Shown: piece by piece, positions 32,776 through 43,100 of the stretch
Layout: the number at the start of each line of letters is the position of its first letter
Position numbering within the stretch: the first letter of the stretch is position 1
Assembly: GCA_021823685.1 (NCBI GenBank)
Contig: JAKANL010000009.1
Span: 1 to 45,777, forward strand
Reading direction: 5' to 3'
DNA: 45,777 nucleotides
Source of the DNA: a bacterium
Lineage (GTDB): Bacteria; Babelota; Babeliae; Babelales; UBA12409
The notes under the pieces: model-generated
Told to the model about the DNA's origin: nothing
Databases searched by the model: none
Seen by the model: the letters and a program-made list of their open reading frames with translations, nothing else
Made by a program: the position numbers and the translations under genes

Positions 32776-33594
32776 ATGGGGTATCTGCGCATAACAATCT
32801 TGATAACAAGTTGCTTGTTCATGTCCGTCACCACGCCAATGCATAAAGAAAACAACGTAAGAACCACCCGATTGACAGATTTAGCGCACCGGAGCACGCA
32901 CATAGCCACCGCATACGCCAAAACCGCTGAGATCCGAACAGAAATAAACTACCTCGTCAGCCAATTCACCGATCCATACGAAGTTTCTGATGCCGATTAC
33001 ACCGGCCATCTAGCGCTCGGCACGGCTGGTTTGGCAGCCATGAGCGCATACGGGTATGGCTCGGACACTCGCTCACAAACGAGCGATTCAATCACCGATC
33101 GCGTCACACGCGCGCTGCATTCAAAAGAGATACAATACGCCGGTTGGGGGTTGGCAGGTGGGCTTGCGCTCTGGCATTGGCTCATCAAGCCATGGCAAGA
33201 GCATCGGCAACGCACCCACCGACAAGAGGCATTTGATCTGCATATCGAACGTTTAGAGAAATATAAAAAAGAGCTCGAAGATCTCTCTTCATCACTGACG
33301 GCTCAAAGTGACGCCATCGAACCGGGAACTCCCAATGAGCACAATCAGCTCGAAACGCTGTATGGCTGCTGCCTGATGAATAAATTGCACATGGATCAAG
33401 CAACCGTCCTAATCGAATCGCTGGGCGCACAATTGCGTGCTTTGTGGGATAAACCGCACGATTCAGCGCATTTTAACGCGATATTGGCGGCATACAGCTC
33501 ACTGTGTACCTCCCACACCTTTTGGCAGGAGAAAAACCAAGCGCTTCTGGAAACCGCTCACAAGCGGCTCGGCCTCGATATCACCGATGAATAA
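32776..33594 (+). CDS. Exported membrane-hairpin/helical protein, array member 4
   Basis: A 272-residue protein. The N-terminus MGYLRITILITSCLFMSVTTP looks like a signal peptide and is followed by Met-His. Next are a helical part, two small-residue-rich hydrophobic segments (LALGTAGLAAMSAYGYG and AGWGLAGGLALWHWLI) with a 30-residue polar loop, and a charged helical C-terminus with EKYKKELEDLSSSL. AAGGAG stands before the ATG, just after the terminator. It must be read through the terminator or from a promoter not recognised. Same layout as the three upstream genes. Confidence 0.7.
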   Translation: MGYLRITILITSCLFMSVTTPMHKENNVRTTRLTDLAHRSTHIATAYAKTAEIRTEINYLVSQFTDPYEVSDADYTGHLALGTAGLAAMSAYGYGSDTRSQTSDSITDRVTRALHSKEIQYAGWGLAGGLALWHWLIKPWQEHRQRTHRQEAFDLHIERLEKYKKELEDLSSSLTAQSDAIEPGTPNEHNQLETLYGCCLMNKLHMDQATVLIESLGAQLRALWDKPHDSAHFNAILAAYSSLCTSHTFWQEKNQALLETAHKRLGLDITDE

Positions 33595-33617
33595 TGTTTT
33601 CAAATAGAATTTTTTCA

Positions 33618-33645
33618 TTGACTTTTTTGCCTACTCCGCTATACT
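33618..33645 (+). promoter_or_regulatory. Sigma-70-like promoter for the HAD pair
   Basis: TTGACT (33618-33623), 16-base spacer, TATACT (33640-33645), about 88 bases before the first HAD-like gene. Confidence 0.62.
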
Positions 33646-33732
33646 TAAAATAGACCATTAAATGCTCAATTTATCGCCTGCTTTAGGCGCGCTTTCGTCA
33701 TAAAAACGTTAATTAATATATGGAGAGCTATC

Positions 33733-34788
33733 ATGATACGGAGTAAAGCTTTTTCTATCGGTTTATTTTTAAGTATTGGCATCCTCCACAGCATTACCGC
33801 ATTTGTCGCCACCCATGATGGCGGTGTGACGCCCGCCCGCCGCAAGGTCGTTCTTTTTGACTTGGGCTACACCGTCGTAACACCTAACACGAGCTCTGCA
33901 ATAAGCAATTTGGGGTTCGGAAACCTCATGCGCTGTTATTTTGGCGACTTCAAAAAACAAATATTCCGCACAAAATTTAAGACGTATCTGCAAAATTTTA
34001 TGATGGAAACGCTCACTAAAATTCCATCACCGGCAATCAACGCTGATCCAACGCCAATGCTCGCCCCTAACGGCAAACCATTGCCAACGATATTTAAAGA
34101 TCTCATGATCGGCGCCATCACCAGCCAACAAGCTCTCGCCCAAATCAACGCCTACACCGAACTCCATCCAGAATGGTTTGGCAGCGACGCTCAGAAAAAG
34201 GTATTTTTGGGTATGGTAAAATTTGCCTACAACCCTGAAACATTTACCGAAAGCCTACAACTCAACCCTGCATGCACCCATCTTTTGCAGCATTGCTCGC
34301 AACAGGGGTGCCTCTGCATCGTTGTGTCTAATTGGGCACGTGAATGCGTCACAGAATTCAAACAAAAATTTTATTTGTCGGTAAATCCATACGTTCATGA
34401 ATGGGTGTTTTCGTGCGACGGACACGGCGCAAAACCGTGCGCATCTATTTATGAATACTGCTACCAGTTAGTTCAAAATAAATATCCCGAATTCTCAACA
34501 GCAGACTGGTATTTCTTCGATGACCAGGAAGAAAATAGAATAGGCGCTAAAGACGCGTTAAGACCGCTGTTTGAGGCGAGCGGGAAAATGCAACAAATAC
34601 ACTGTGCCCACCCTGATAAGGCAGAGCCTTTTGCCCGCAAGCATGGTCTAATTGGCAACAATATCACGCGCCGCATGCTCAGAACCAATATCAATCAGGA
34701 CGAACAAATCGCCTATAAACATGAATTGGAAAAACGAAATATCTATCGCACGCAGCAAGCAGAAACAGATTTTTTAACCACTTTTTAG
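33733..34788 (+). CDS. Secreted HAD-like hydrolase, tandem paralogue 1
   Basis: HAD enzymes use an Asp nucleophile, mostly as phosphatases. The 351-residue protein has a signal peptide (hydrophobic 6-24) and then motif I VVLFDLGYT (Asp43, Gly45, Thr47). Motif II is IVVSNWA (Ser199), motif III is GAKPCASIY (Lys234) and motif IV is WYFFDDQEEN (Asp263/Asp264). Motif I has Gly where many HADs have the acid/base Asp, as in some DxG-type members. The long insert between motifs I and II (about 60-180) is a large cap. GGAGAG precedes the ATG. Its neighbour is a close paralogue. Substrate unknown. Confidence 0.8.
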   Translation: MIRSKAFSIGLFLSIGILHSITAFVATHDGGVTPARRKVVLFDLGYTVVTPNTSSAISNLGFGNLMRCYFGDFKKQIFRTKFKTYLQNFMMETLTKIPSPAINADPTPMLAPNGKPLPTIFKDLMIGAITSQQALAQINAYTELHPEWFGSDAQKKVFLGMVKFAYNPETFTESLQLNPACTHLLQHCSQQGCLCIVVSNWARECVTEFKQKFYLSVNPYVHEWVFSCDGHGAKPCASIYEYCYQLVQNKYPEFSTADWYFFDDQEENRIGAKDALRPLFEASGKMQQIHCAHPDKAEPFARKHGLIGNNITRRMLRTNINQDEQIAYKHELEKRNIYRTQQAETDFLTTF

Positions 34789-34819
34789 GTTTTAAATCGC
34801 AATAAATGGAGTGTTATTC

Positions 34820-35863
34820 ATGGTTCGTATCAAAACGGTTACCATCGGTTTGTTGTTAGGTATCAGCCTGCTTTTTGGTGTCAACACTAACGTCGCTGCC
34901 AAAAAGCACATCATGGCCCAAGCCCGCCGCAAAGTTGTTTTATTTGATTTGGGATATACGCTCGTCAACCCTGAACCAAGCATGATCTCGGCAATAAAAA
35001 CGCTAGGCCTTGGCAACTTAATCAGCTGCATTTTGTGCGATTTTACCATATTCGCTTTCCGCTCAAGCATCAAGGACCACATGCACCGCTTCATGATGGA
35101 AACACTTGATAAAATTCCATCACCAACAGCCAAAAAAGATTCAACAACACTTCTGGGGCCGGATGGCAAGCGACTGCCAAGCATTTACCGCGATTACATG
35201 CTCGGCACCATTACCTATCAACAAGCGCTTGACCAAATCAAACAACATGCCAATAAACATCCTGAATGGTTTGGAAGCGACGCCAAAAAACAACTTTTTC
35301 TGGGCATGATAAAAGTTGCCTACGACCCAGAAATATATACGCATGGGCTGCAACTTAACCCGGTATGCACGCATCTCCTGCAATATTGCGCACGACAAGG
35401 ATGCCTATGTATCGTCATTTCAAATTGGGCGCGTGAATGGGTCCCTGAATTCAAACAAAAATTTTGTATGTCCATCACCCCGTATGTCAAAGAATGGGTT
35501 TTTTCATGCGATGGCCACGGCGCAAAACCGTGTGCATCCATTTTTGAACACTGCTACAATCTCGTACGGAAAAAACACCCCGAATACGCAACCGCCGACT
35601 GGTATTTTTTCGACGACCAAGATGAGCATCGGAAAAGCGCAAAAAAAGTGTTTAGACCGCTCTTTGAAGCCAATGAAAAAAACCAACAAATCCATTGCTC
35701 ACACCCTCAAAATGCTGAAAGCTTCGCGCGAAAACATCATTTAATCTGCGATCATGTTACACGCTTCATGCTTAACACCACGATTGATCAAGCCGAGCAA
35801 CAAGCATATGAACACGAACTTGAGCGGAGGCGCCTTAACCACAGTCAAAACGTTTGTGTATGA
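34820..35863 (+). CDS. Secreted HAD-like hydrolase, tandem paralogue 2
   Basis: A 347-residue close paralogue of the preceding gene, matching block for block. It has motif I RRKVVLFDLGYT (Asp43), SNWARE, SCDGHGAKPCASIFE and WYFFDDQDE. The cap segment with HPEWFGSDAKKQLFLGM is also shared. I start at ATG 34820 with GGAG eight bases upstream. A GTG three codons earlier is less likely. A signal peptide (VTIGLLLGISLLFG core) is present. The 31-base gap suggests one transcript from the promoter at 33618. The two differ mainly at the C-terminus. Confidence 0.8.
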   Translation: MVRIKTVTIGLLLGISLLFGVNTNVAAKKHIMAQARRKVVLFDLGYTLVNPEPSMISAIKTLGLGNLISCILCDFTIFAFRSSIKDHMHRFMMETLDKIPSPTAKKDSTTLLGPDGKRLPSIYRDYMLGTITYQQALDQIKQHANKHPEWFGSDAKKQLFLGMIKVAYDPEIYTHGLQLNPVCTHLLQYCARQGCLCIVISNWAREWVPEFKQKFCMSITPYVKEWVFSCDGHGAKPCASIFEHCYNLVRKKHPEYATADWYFFDDQDEHRKSAKKVFRPLFEANEKNQQIHCSHPQNAESFARKHHLICDHVTRFMLNTTIDQAEQQAYEHELERRRLNHSQNVCV

Positions 35864-35871
35864 AAAAATAA

Positions 35872-36348
35872 TTAATACGTAGATTTGTCTGGCTTATCCT
35901 GCCAGGAACGGAATACTTCATCATAACGAGCGACTTTAAGTTGCCGCATGGGTATTGAACGCTGCCCAGGATCAACGCCAATCTCGTGATAAATCATAGC
36001 ATCTGAAAAACCAACACGCGCAGCATCGTTGCGTCCCGCACTATACCAAACACCATCTAATCGCGCCCAATAAATCGCCCCTAAACACATGGGGCACGGC
36101 TCACAACTGCTATAAAGCACACATCCACGTAATTCATGATTTTTCAAAGCAGCACACGCCCGACGAATGGCAACCACTTCGGCATGGGCAGTGGGATCAT
36201 GCTGTTTGGTTACCTCATTACTTCCCGTTGCAATGACCTGACCTTTATGCACAATCACCGCGCCAAAAGGCCCGCCGTCATGTTCGATGGAGTCAAAAGC
36301 AAGAGCTACTGCCTGCGCAAGAAATTGTTCATGTTTATTTACATTCAT
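35872..36348 (-). CDS. guaD: Guanine deaminase (cytidine deaminase superfamily)
   Basis: The enzyme deaminates guanine to xanthine, with zinc. The 158-residue protein has the HAE motif (His55, Glu57) and PCPMC (Cys85, Cys88). Much of the protein follows the Bacillus-type GuaD pattern: GGPFGAVIV, the DPTAHAEVVAIRRAC block, SSCEPCPMCLGAIYWAR, and a C-terminal FRSWQDK..STY tail, which in that family swaps into the partner subunit. tRNA adenosine deaminase is related, but the tail favours GuaD. Its ATG overlaps the stop of the upstream membrane protein (ATGA). Confidence 0.86.
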   Translation of the reverse strand: MNVNKHEQFLAQAVALAFDSIEHDGGPFGAVIVHKGQVIATGSNEVTKQHDPTAHAEVVAIRRACAALKNHELRGCVLYSSCEPCPMCLGAIYWARLDGVWYSAGRNDAARVGFSDAMIYHEIGVDPGQRSIPMRQLKVARYDEVFRSWQDKPDKSTY

Positions 36349-37163
36349 AACGATTTCGCACGATCATAAATCATTTGAATAAGAATGTGATAGGCCGTGA
36401 GCGCCAATACAAACATCATAATCGCGATAACACCGCTTATACTTAGAAAAATACCTACCGCCACATACGGTGAAAGCGCAAGAACAAGACCTACTAATTT
36501 TATGATAGAAAGGGTTAATAAAAAGATGATCGCTATTACCAAAGAATAAATGCCTAAAATGAGCAAAAGAGACCATAAATAGGTGACAAGATATCGTTGA
36601 AAAATACGCGCCGAGCGGTTAGCACAACGCCAAAAATGCGCACCCTGGATAAGCCCAGGTAATACAAAAGACCATGCCAAAATTATAACACACCATATCA
36701 CGCCAAATAAAATTCGAAGCACCCATATGCTCCGAAGAAACGCCATGGTACTCCACCATCCAGATAAGAGCCCCAAGAGCGCCACGCGCCAAAACACTGG
36801 CATACTCATATGAAAACTTTGAACAAAAGAAATAGGGGTATTTTTTAAAAAAGCATCCACTCGCTGGTACAGCGCACCGGTAACCAACGTATTTACGACG
36901 AACAATACCATAAAAATAGTGTATTTAATTACCTCGATGGAAAGCGTAAAATTGACGTGATAGGTCGGGCTCATAATTACGTACCAAGCAATATCGGTCC
37001 GCCCCAAAAAGCTCCGTGCAACCCAATACCACAGTGCCATAAAAAGCACACTTTGAGCCAAAATCCAAAAACCATACGCCCACAGCGCCGGATTTCTCCA
37101 AGCCATATTGAGCACACAAGATGTCAGGCGATTACCCTCTCTAATATGAGTCACCAAAGCCAT
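36345..37163 (-). CDS. Polytopic membrane protein, paralogue A
   Basis: A 272-residue protein with about six membrane segments, starting near residue 29 (LWAYGFWILAQSVLFMALWYW). One of three consecutive genes (with 37220-38050 and 38060-38875) with the same size, a short N-terminal amphipathic lead-in, hydrophobic segments at similar places and a long hydrophobic C-terminal block. I do not recognise the family with confidence, although the pattern recalls uncharacterised six-helix DUF proteins. It is coupled to guaD by an ATGA overlap, so a link to purine uptake is possible but unproven. Confidence 0.68.
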   Translation of the reverse strand: MALVTHIREGNRLTSCVLNMAWRNPALWAYGFWILAQSVLFMALWYWVARSFLGRTDIAWYVIMSPTYHVNFTLSIEVIKYTIFMVLFVVNTLVTGALYQRVDAFLKNTPISFVQSFHMSMPVFWRVALLGLLSGWWSTMAFLRSIWVLRILFGVIWCVIILAWSFVLPGLIQGAHFWRCANRSARIFQRYLVTYLWSLLLILGIYSLVIAIIFLLTLSIIKLVGLVLALSPYVAVGIFLSISGVIAIMMFVLALTAYHILIQMIYDRAKSL

Positions 37164-37219
37164 CGTTAACCCTTTCTGGTCAAGCTCTGTGTTATAGATA
37201 TTTCAGTCTAGGGTAACCG

Positions 37220-38050
37220 TCAAAAAATAGCAATAGAAGGCCCTTTAGACAAACGTGCATACAGTGTTGCCGGCAAGGCTGCCCATGCGGTTGCCAACCA
37301 CAAAAATGTTACTATGGCACAGACAACAAATGGTGCAGCTAATACACTGCAAACAACCCACCATACGAGCGTGTGCAACCATCGAGCTAACACAAATAAA
37401 CCCACAGCTGGCGCAGTAACCAAAAGCAAAACGGTTGCCATGATAATAGCGCTCCACACAATGGCCCACAGCGTTGTCAGTAAATTATGCGCCGTCAATT
37501 TAAATGAGACGACAAATGATCGACATGCTGCAATTCGCTCCTTGACCAGCGCCGCCATTGAATAAAACTCCGCCATACGAAACGGGACCATCAACATCAT
37601 TGCAATAACGCGTAAATACCACCGCTGCGACAGGTCTGCCGACGAGCTGACAACCGCAAGCGCACCCTCAATAGCCACATAAATCAAAATCCAATTGATA
37701 ACGCGCCTACGATAGCCATGAACAAGGGCACGACTCTCGTTGAATGTTAGCAACCGTTGTTCGTGCCGTACAAAAACAGCCTCATTCAACGCTGCCGTCA
37801 TTAATGCGCTCTTATACACCGCCCATACAAAACACACCGCAGCAGGAACCGCGCATACGCTCGCCCACCATCCGATAGATTTAAAGAGAAAAACACCGAC
37901 TCCCAAACCCACAGCAAAAAAAATAGCAAAAACGACCCAATAGAGCGCGACATAGAAAACATACCACACCAGTTTCGGATCCTGCCACACCATGCGTAAT
38001 GCTTCATGCACACACTGGGTGCCAAGAGACAGCCGTTCACGAATAGTCAT
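37220..38050 (-). CDS. Polytopic membrane protein, paralogue B
   Basis: A 276-residue protein with about six membrane helices (for example WYVFYVALYWVVFAIFFAVGLGVGVFLF). The N-terminal lead-in MTIRERLSLGTQCVHEALRMVWQDPKLVW aligns in character with the starts of its two neighbours. Rich in Ala, Val and Trp. It follows paralogue C by nine bases and precedes A by 56, all on the minus strand. No transport signature motif was seen. Function unknown. Confidence 0.67.
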   Translation of the reverse strand: MTIRERLSLGTQCVHEALRMVWQDPKLVWYVFYVALYWVVFAIFFAVGLGVGVFLFKSIGWWASVCAVPAAVCFVWAVYKSALMTAALNEAVFVRHEQRLLTFNESRALVHGYRRRVINWILIYVAIEGALAVVSSSADLSQRWYLRVIAMMLMVPFRMAEFYSMAALVKERIAACRSFVVSFKLTAHNLLTTLWAIVWSAIIMATVLLLVTAPAVGLFVLARWLHTLVWWVVCSVLAAPFVVCAIVTFLWLATAWAALPATLYARLSKGPSIAIF

Positions 38051-38059
38051 ATAAAATTC

Positions 38060-38875
38060 CTACGATTTAATGCGCTCCCAAAGTACGCCTGGCAGCACCA
38101 TACCTACCGTCATAAGATACCACAAAAGCAATATTAATGGAACCAGAACCAAAATGTAGGGAATAAGCAAATGAATGCAAACGGGAATCGAAAGAATTGT
38201 GCAAACCAACCATGTAAGCCAATAAACCATAAATTTGAGCAACAAGAAAAACGTATACGCAACAGCAATAGCAGTCAAAACCGCGAAAGCAACAACAACA
38301 AATCGATGCGCAAGCACTTTATATGAATCAATGATGGCGTGTACCACGCCGCACTGGCGATCAACCAGCAATGGCAATGAGACGATCATGCCAACATACC
38401 ATAAAGCGAAAAGAACAAGTGCAAGCACGATGGAAACTGAAACGGCAAGCACGGTCAAAACCGTCATGACAACGACATGCACAGAAATATAACCAACCAA
38501 TGATATGAGTAAGTCACGATCAGGAAGGGCCGCGCGCACGCTGATCGGCGTACCGCGCAAGTAGGCAAAAAGTTGCTTGAGCATGGTAGCATAGAGCACA
38601 CCAACAACCCACCCAAAAGCCAAAACACTCAGAAAAGATATGGCCAGACAGCCCATGTCCGAAGTTACACAATTCACCCCAGGAAAATAGAAGAGATAAC
38701 ACATTTGCATAACCTGGTGAAGATGCAAGCCGCACCTCATAATAATCCCGCACACCGCAAAATGCACAAGTAGGTGAGCAAGGCTAAACCACGCAAAATG
38801 TTTTTGTTGGAAAACAATGCGCATCGACTGCCACGTCGATTGTACGCCCGCCTTGCCCTGAGCTAACAACTGCAT
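38060..38875 (-). CDS. Polytopic membrane protein, paralogue C
   Basis: A 271-residue protein with about six membrane helices and the same layout as paralogues A and B: a short amphipathic start, then HFAWFSLAHLLVHFAVCGII, a periplasmic-like loop with two Cys, and four more hydrophobic segments. It begins 34 bases after the end of the cysteine desulfurase gene and may be in the same transcript. AAAGGAG is positioned just upstream of the ATG. Function unknown. Confidence 0.67.
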   Translation of the reverse strand: MQLLAQGKAGVQSTWQSMRIVFQQKHFAWFSLAHLLVHFAVCGIIMRCGLHLHQVMQMCYLFYFPGVNCVTSDMGCLAISFLSVLAFGWVVGVLYATMLKQLFAYLRGTPISVRAALPDRDLLISLVGYISVHVVVMTVLTVLAVSVSIVLALVLFALWYVGMIVSLPLLVDRQCGVVHAIIDSYKVLAHRFVVVAFAVLTAIAVAYTFFLLLKFMVYWLTWLVCTILSIPVCIHLLIPYILVLVPLILLLWYLMTVGMVLPGVLWERIKS

Positions 38876-38908
38876 AAAAAACTCCTTTTTTTAGGTTAGG
38901 AAAACTAC

Positions 38909-40114
38909 TCACCTTAGATCAGCGCATAATTTTTTCATTACGTCAAGCAGGTGCGCCACCTCCTGCGCCGTATTATATATCGAAAAACTTACCCGTACGC
39001 TAGCATGAATCCCCATTGCCCGATGTAACAGTGAGGCGCATTGTTGTCCCGCGCGCACGGCAATTGGTAGCTCCTGCGCATCTAGGTATGCCGCAACATC
39101 ATGCGCATGCACCCCATCAACCACAAAACTGACCATATGCCCTTGCCTGCGCAATTGCTGCACAGGTCCTAAAACCCCAACGCGTGGTAATACAACAAGG
39201 CCGTCCAAAAGCATGCCAACGAGTGCGGTTTCATGTGCTTTTATTCTTTCAAAGCCAATCTGCTGCACATAATCTACCGCTTGCGCTAGTCCAAGAACTT
39301 CTGCAACAGGTGCCGTTCCCGCTTCAAATTTGCGCGGCGCATCCAGCCATTGTGGCGCGCGCCAATCAAACTGCTGCACCATTCCGCCACCAAAAAGAAA
39401 CGGGTCAAGAGCATCAATTAATTCGTGCTTGATATAGAGCACGCCGATGCCCGTCGGACCAAAAATTTTGTGCCCAGAAAAGGCCAAGAAATCGACGTCA
39501 AGATCACGCACATGTATTGCACGATGCGCAACGGCCTGCGCGGCGTCAATAAGTACGCGCGCCCCCACACGGCGAGCGCCACGAACCACACGCGCAATAT
39601 CGGTAGCCACCCCCAACACATTGGAAATATACGTTATGGCAACGAGCTTGGTACGCCCAGAGAGCATTGATTCAAAAACAGATAAATCAAGTGCCCCATC
39701 GGCAGCCAGCGGAATAAGCTTAATAATCGCGCCATTGCGTTGCGCCAATTGCTGCCACGCAATGAGGTTGGAATGATGTTCGACAACACTGAGAATAATT
39801 TCATCACCGGCTTTAATGTTTCGAGAGCCCCAGGTTGCCGCAATGCTATTAATTCCCATGGTAGTTCCGGCATTAAAAATGAGTTCTTTTTTATCTGCGC
39901 CAATAAAATCGGCTATCTGTCCGCGCGCATTTTCATATAAATCGGTAACGCGTTCGGCGTGACGATAGATACCGCGATGGATATTGGCAACATCGTGCGT
40001 ATATGCCTGCGCAATACGATCAATGACGACGCGCGGCTTTTGTGTAGTTGCTGCGTTATCCAAGTAAACACACGAGGCGCGGTTAAAAAAGGGAAAATCC
40101 TTGCGTAAAAGCAT
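38909..40114 (-). CDS. sufS: Cysteine desulfurase, SufS/CsdA type
   Basis: A PLP enzyme that removes sulfur from cysteine for Fe-S assembly and tRNA thiolation. The 401-residue protein has YLDNAATTQKP at the start, HHSNLIAWQ, the PLP lysine in SGHKIFGPTGIG (Lys216), and the active-site loop RAGQQCASLLHRAMG with Cys359. Length and all motifs are typical of group II enzymes. The IscU/SufU scaffold at 29616-29984 is the likely acceptor. No sufB, sufC or sufD is nearby. It lies seven bases after the large Sel1-like gene, an odd operon partner. Confidence 0.94.
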   Translation of the reverse strand: MLLRKDFPFFNRASCVYLDNAATTQKPRVVIDRIAQAYTHDVANIHRGIYRHAERVTDLYENARGQIADFIGADKKELIFNAGTTMGINSIAATWGSRNIKAGDEIILSVVEHHSNLIAWQQLAQRNGAIIKLIPLAADGALDLSVFESMLSGRTKLVAITYISNVLGVATDIARVVRGARRVGARVLIDAAQAVAHRAIHVRDLDVDFLAFSGHKIFGPTGIGVLYIKHELIDALDPFLFGGGMVQQFDWRAPQWLDAPRKFEAGTAPVAEVLGLAQAVDYVQQIGFERIKAHETALVGMLLDGLVVLPRVGVLGPVQQLRRQGHMVSFVVDGVHAHDVAAYLDAQELPIAVRAGQQCASLLHRAMGIHASVRVSFSIYNTAQEVAHLLDVMKKLCADLR

Positions 40115-40120
40115 GATTAT

Positions 40121-43100
40121 CTATTCCAAAAATTCGTATTTAACGGCTATGCCAAGTTCAGTGCAGGTGCGGCAAAGTGGCGTTAATACCTGTTCTTTAT
40201 AAAAATGTAAGCATCGTTGCCGATATGCTGTTTCCTCTTCTGATTCATTTTTTTTTGCCCGCAAACCCGCCTCAATAAGCGCTACGCGTTTCGCAACCTC
40301 GGCATACATTTCACGCATAGACAGCGAGATAAACGTGACCCCTCCGGCATCTTCATACCGACTGGCACTTCGCATAGCTGAGCAAATGAGCGCCATCCCG
40401 CGCGCCCGCTTAGTCCAGCGATAATCTGGAGCACCCGCATCCTTCAACGTTATAACAAGCGGCGGAGATGCCGCAAGGTCGTCATCAACGAGATCGCCAA
40501 GCAACATCAGCCCAAGCTTCATGCGCGCTTGCTCAATAAGTTCGGTAACCACATGTTCCCCACCGAGTGGCGCCAAGCGGCTGCTCCTCCCGGGAACAAA
40601 ACTTTGTTCAATCAACACATATAGTTGTTTAACGGCCTCTGCATACTTACCTTCCCGGCACAAAATGCACGCCTTGAAAAACGGTGCGGCCGGCGCCCCT
40701 TTTTCATCAAGCGTTTCGATAAGCGCCCGCGCTTTCGTCTTATTTTGCTTAACACCGGCTTTACCGACATAAAGGCACTTACTTAAAATAAGCGTGCAAT
40801 AAGCGCTTCCATTTTTTTCTTCTTCAACGCATTTTCGCGCGTAGAAAAATGCTAACTTAATATCATCAACCGTTCCGCTTATTTCATACAGATATTTCAC
40901 CAGTGCTTCATAGGCGTGAACATTATGCGAATCTAACCGTACCGCATCTTTGAGATGCTTAACCCCACGCGCAAAACACTCTTTAACAATTTCTTGCCGC
41001 TCGCCATCGCTCAGTTGCGCATACACTTTCCCCCGACACGCCGAAAACACGTCCCTGAAAAAGGGATCTGATAAATAAAGCATCCCAAGATGTGTAGCAC
41101 ATGCTGAATCTTTTGCCGCCACCTCAGCAAAGCGTGATAATAAGCGCTCAAAAACATCAGGCGTCGACATGTGTGAAACCACATGACCCGCTGCCTCAAA
41201 ATCTTTTTTGCGCAAAGCCTCAAAAAAGATCGCTTCTTTTTTGACGGCACCATCTTTGCCTAAAACTTCTGCTCGTCGGCTGCACGCATGAGCACGTTCT
41301 TTGTCATCGGCAAATATATGGCTGCAGGTTTCATACAAGTCTGCCAAAAGATCTTCTTTATCTTTAAAAAGCTGTGGCAAAACAGATTCGTGCTCTTTAA
41401 ACCATTCACCCACGCCCTCATTGGCCAGATAGATATGCCAATTGCAAAATGTCTGCACTTCTTTAAAACTCATCAACCGCACAGCTTTTTCTGCATACGT
41501 CACATCATTCATTGCCAATGAAAACTCCAGCAGCACCCGTATAAACATGGCCATTCCCTTGGGAGATTGCTGTGCAACAATCTGCAGCGTTGGAAGAATA
41601 CAAATGCTTGCCAAACCGCCACGTTTGGCCAAATCACAGGCAATTGCGGTAAGCGAGTCATCAATGCCTGGTGTCGGAATCCCCAACCGCTTGAGACTGC
41701 AAATACCAATGCCTGCAGCTATGCTCCCACATTTAGACGCAGTTACCAGGTAGTTAACCCCTTTATCAAAAAGTTCCTGGTTAAATGGGCCAGTCCGATT
41801 AATCTGCGGTTTTGCCCCAAGCGTCAAAAAATATTGTCCACAAATCACCTGTGCATGAGAATCGCCCTCACGAGCAAGCCGTTCAAGTTCAACAAAAATT
41901 GGCGCACATGCCAACCCATCAAACCATGGCTCATTGAGCGACTTATCCGTATCAATCCGTTCGCCCCATGCAATAAGCTGTCGCTTGACCTGTTGGCCAT
42001 TCCCCGCAGAAACCTGCTGATCAAGCCAGGTACGTATAACATCATCCACGCCAGGCAGCGAAGTCGCATTTTCGAGCAAATTCTCCATGACGGATTGCCG
42101 TTCCAGAAAATCAGATTGTTTTCTTGCTACCCCACCCAAGAAAGCTTTAAAACACGATCGTATTTGTTCAGCATCGGTCGTAGATTTACCCTCAACCAAT
42201 GCACGCGTCAAAAAATAAATGCCCGTCGCCGAGTTCTTTTTTTTCAGAAAACCACCAATAAAACGTACGAGCTCGGAATTTTTAGATTCATACGCTTTTG
42301 CAACAACGTATTCCAATACTGCAATATCAGTATCTTTGCACCACTGAGCAATCCGTTTTTCACCACATGCCAACTTTGCAAGCCAATGGTGCGCCGGCAT
42401 AAAATTCTGTTTGCCCGCCGCCTCCAGGTACGTACGCGCCTGCGCAAGATCATTTTTCTCAAAACACTCTTTACCGCGATAAAAAAGTTCCACTGCTTGC
42501 GCATCTTTAGCACCTGCCAGCATAACGCCGGGATAAATGGGATCGTTGTGACTCATGAGCTCTTCAACGTCTGCATAACGATCATATGCAGGCGACACTA
42601 ACCGTAAATGCTCAAGTGCTTCACATTTTTTGTTTAACGCAAGCAAATAAGCCCCGCAAACATGCTGAGCTCGCGCAAATGCCTGACGATACGGCCCCGC
42701 CACCACCGGCATGTGCGATTGGCCATCGGAAAATTGCCAGCCTACCACGTGCGGATTGGCGACAAACCTTTTGTACCATTCATACGCCTGATCTTCTTTG
42801 CCTGTATTGCGTAAAAATTCGGCCAACCAACATTGCGCTTCGGGCAAACCGTTACGTGCAGCACGTGTCATATAATCAATTTGCTGAACAGGGTTTGGCA
42901 TAAGTGCGCCATTGCTATACAGTTGCGCTTTGAGCCACATGGCATAGGCATCCCCCTTCTCTGCGGCTAGCGTAAGAAGAATATTTTCTTCAAAGGCCAT
43001 TTTGCGCGCTTCGCGGTCTTTGGTTGCGGCAACACGCTTGTTATCAAGCACAAGGGCATTATGCACCAAAAAACGAGGCGAAACATCGCGATATTTTTTC

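Noticed and set aside
33595-33732. Small RNA in the gap before the HAD pair
   Set aside because: Only a promoter and an untranslated leader are visible. There is no terminator-ended hairpin structure.
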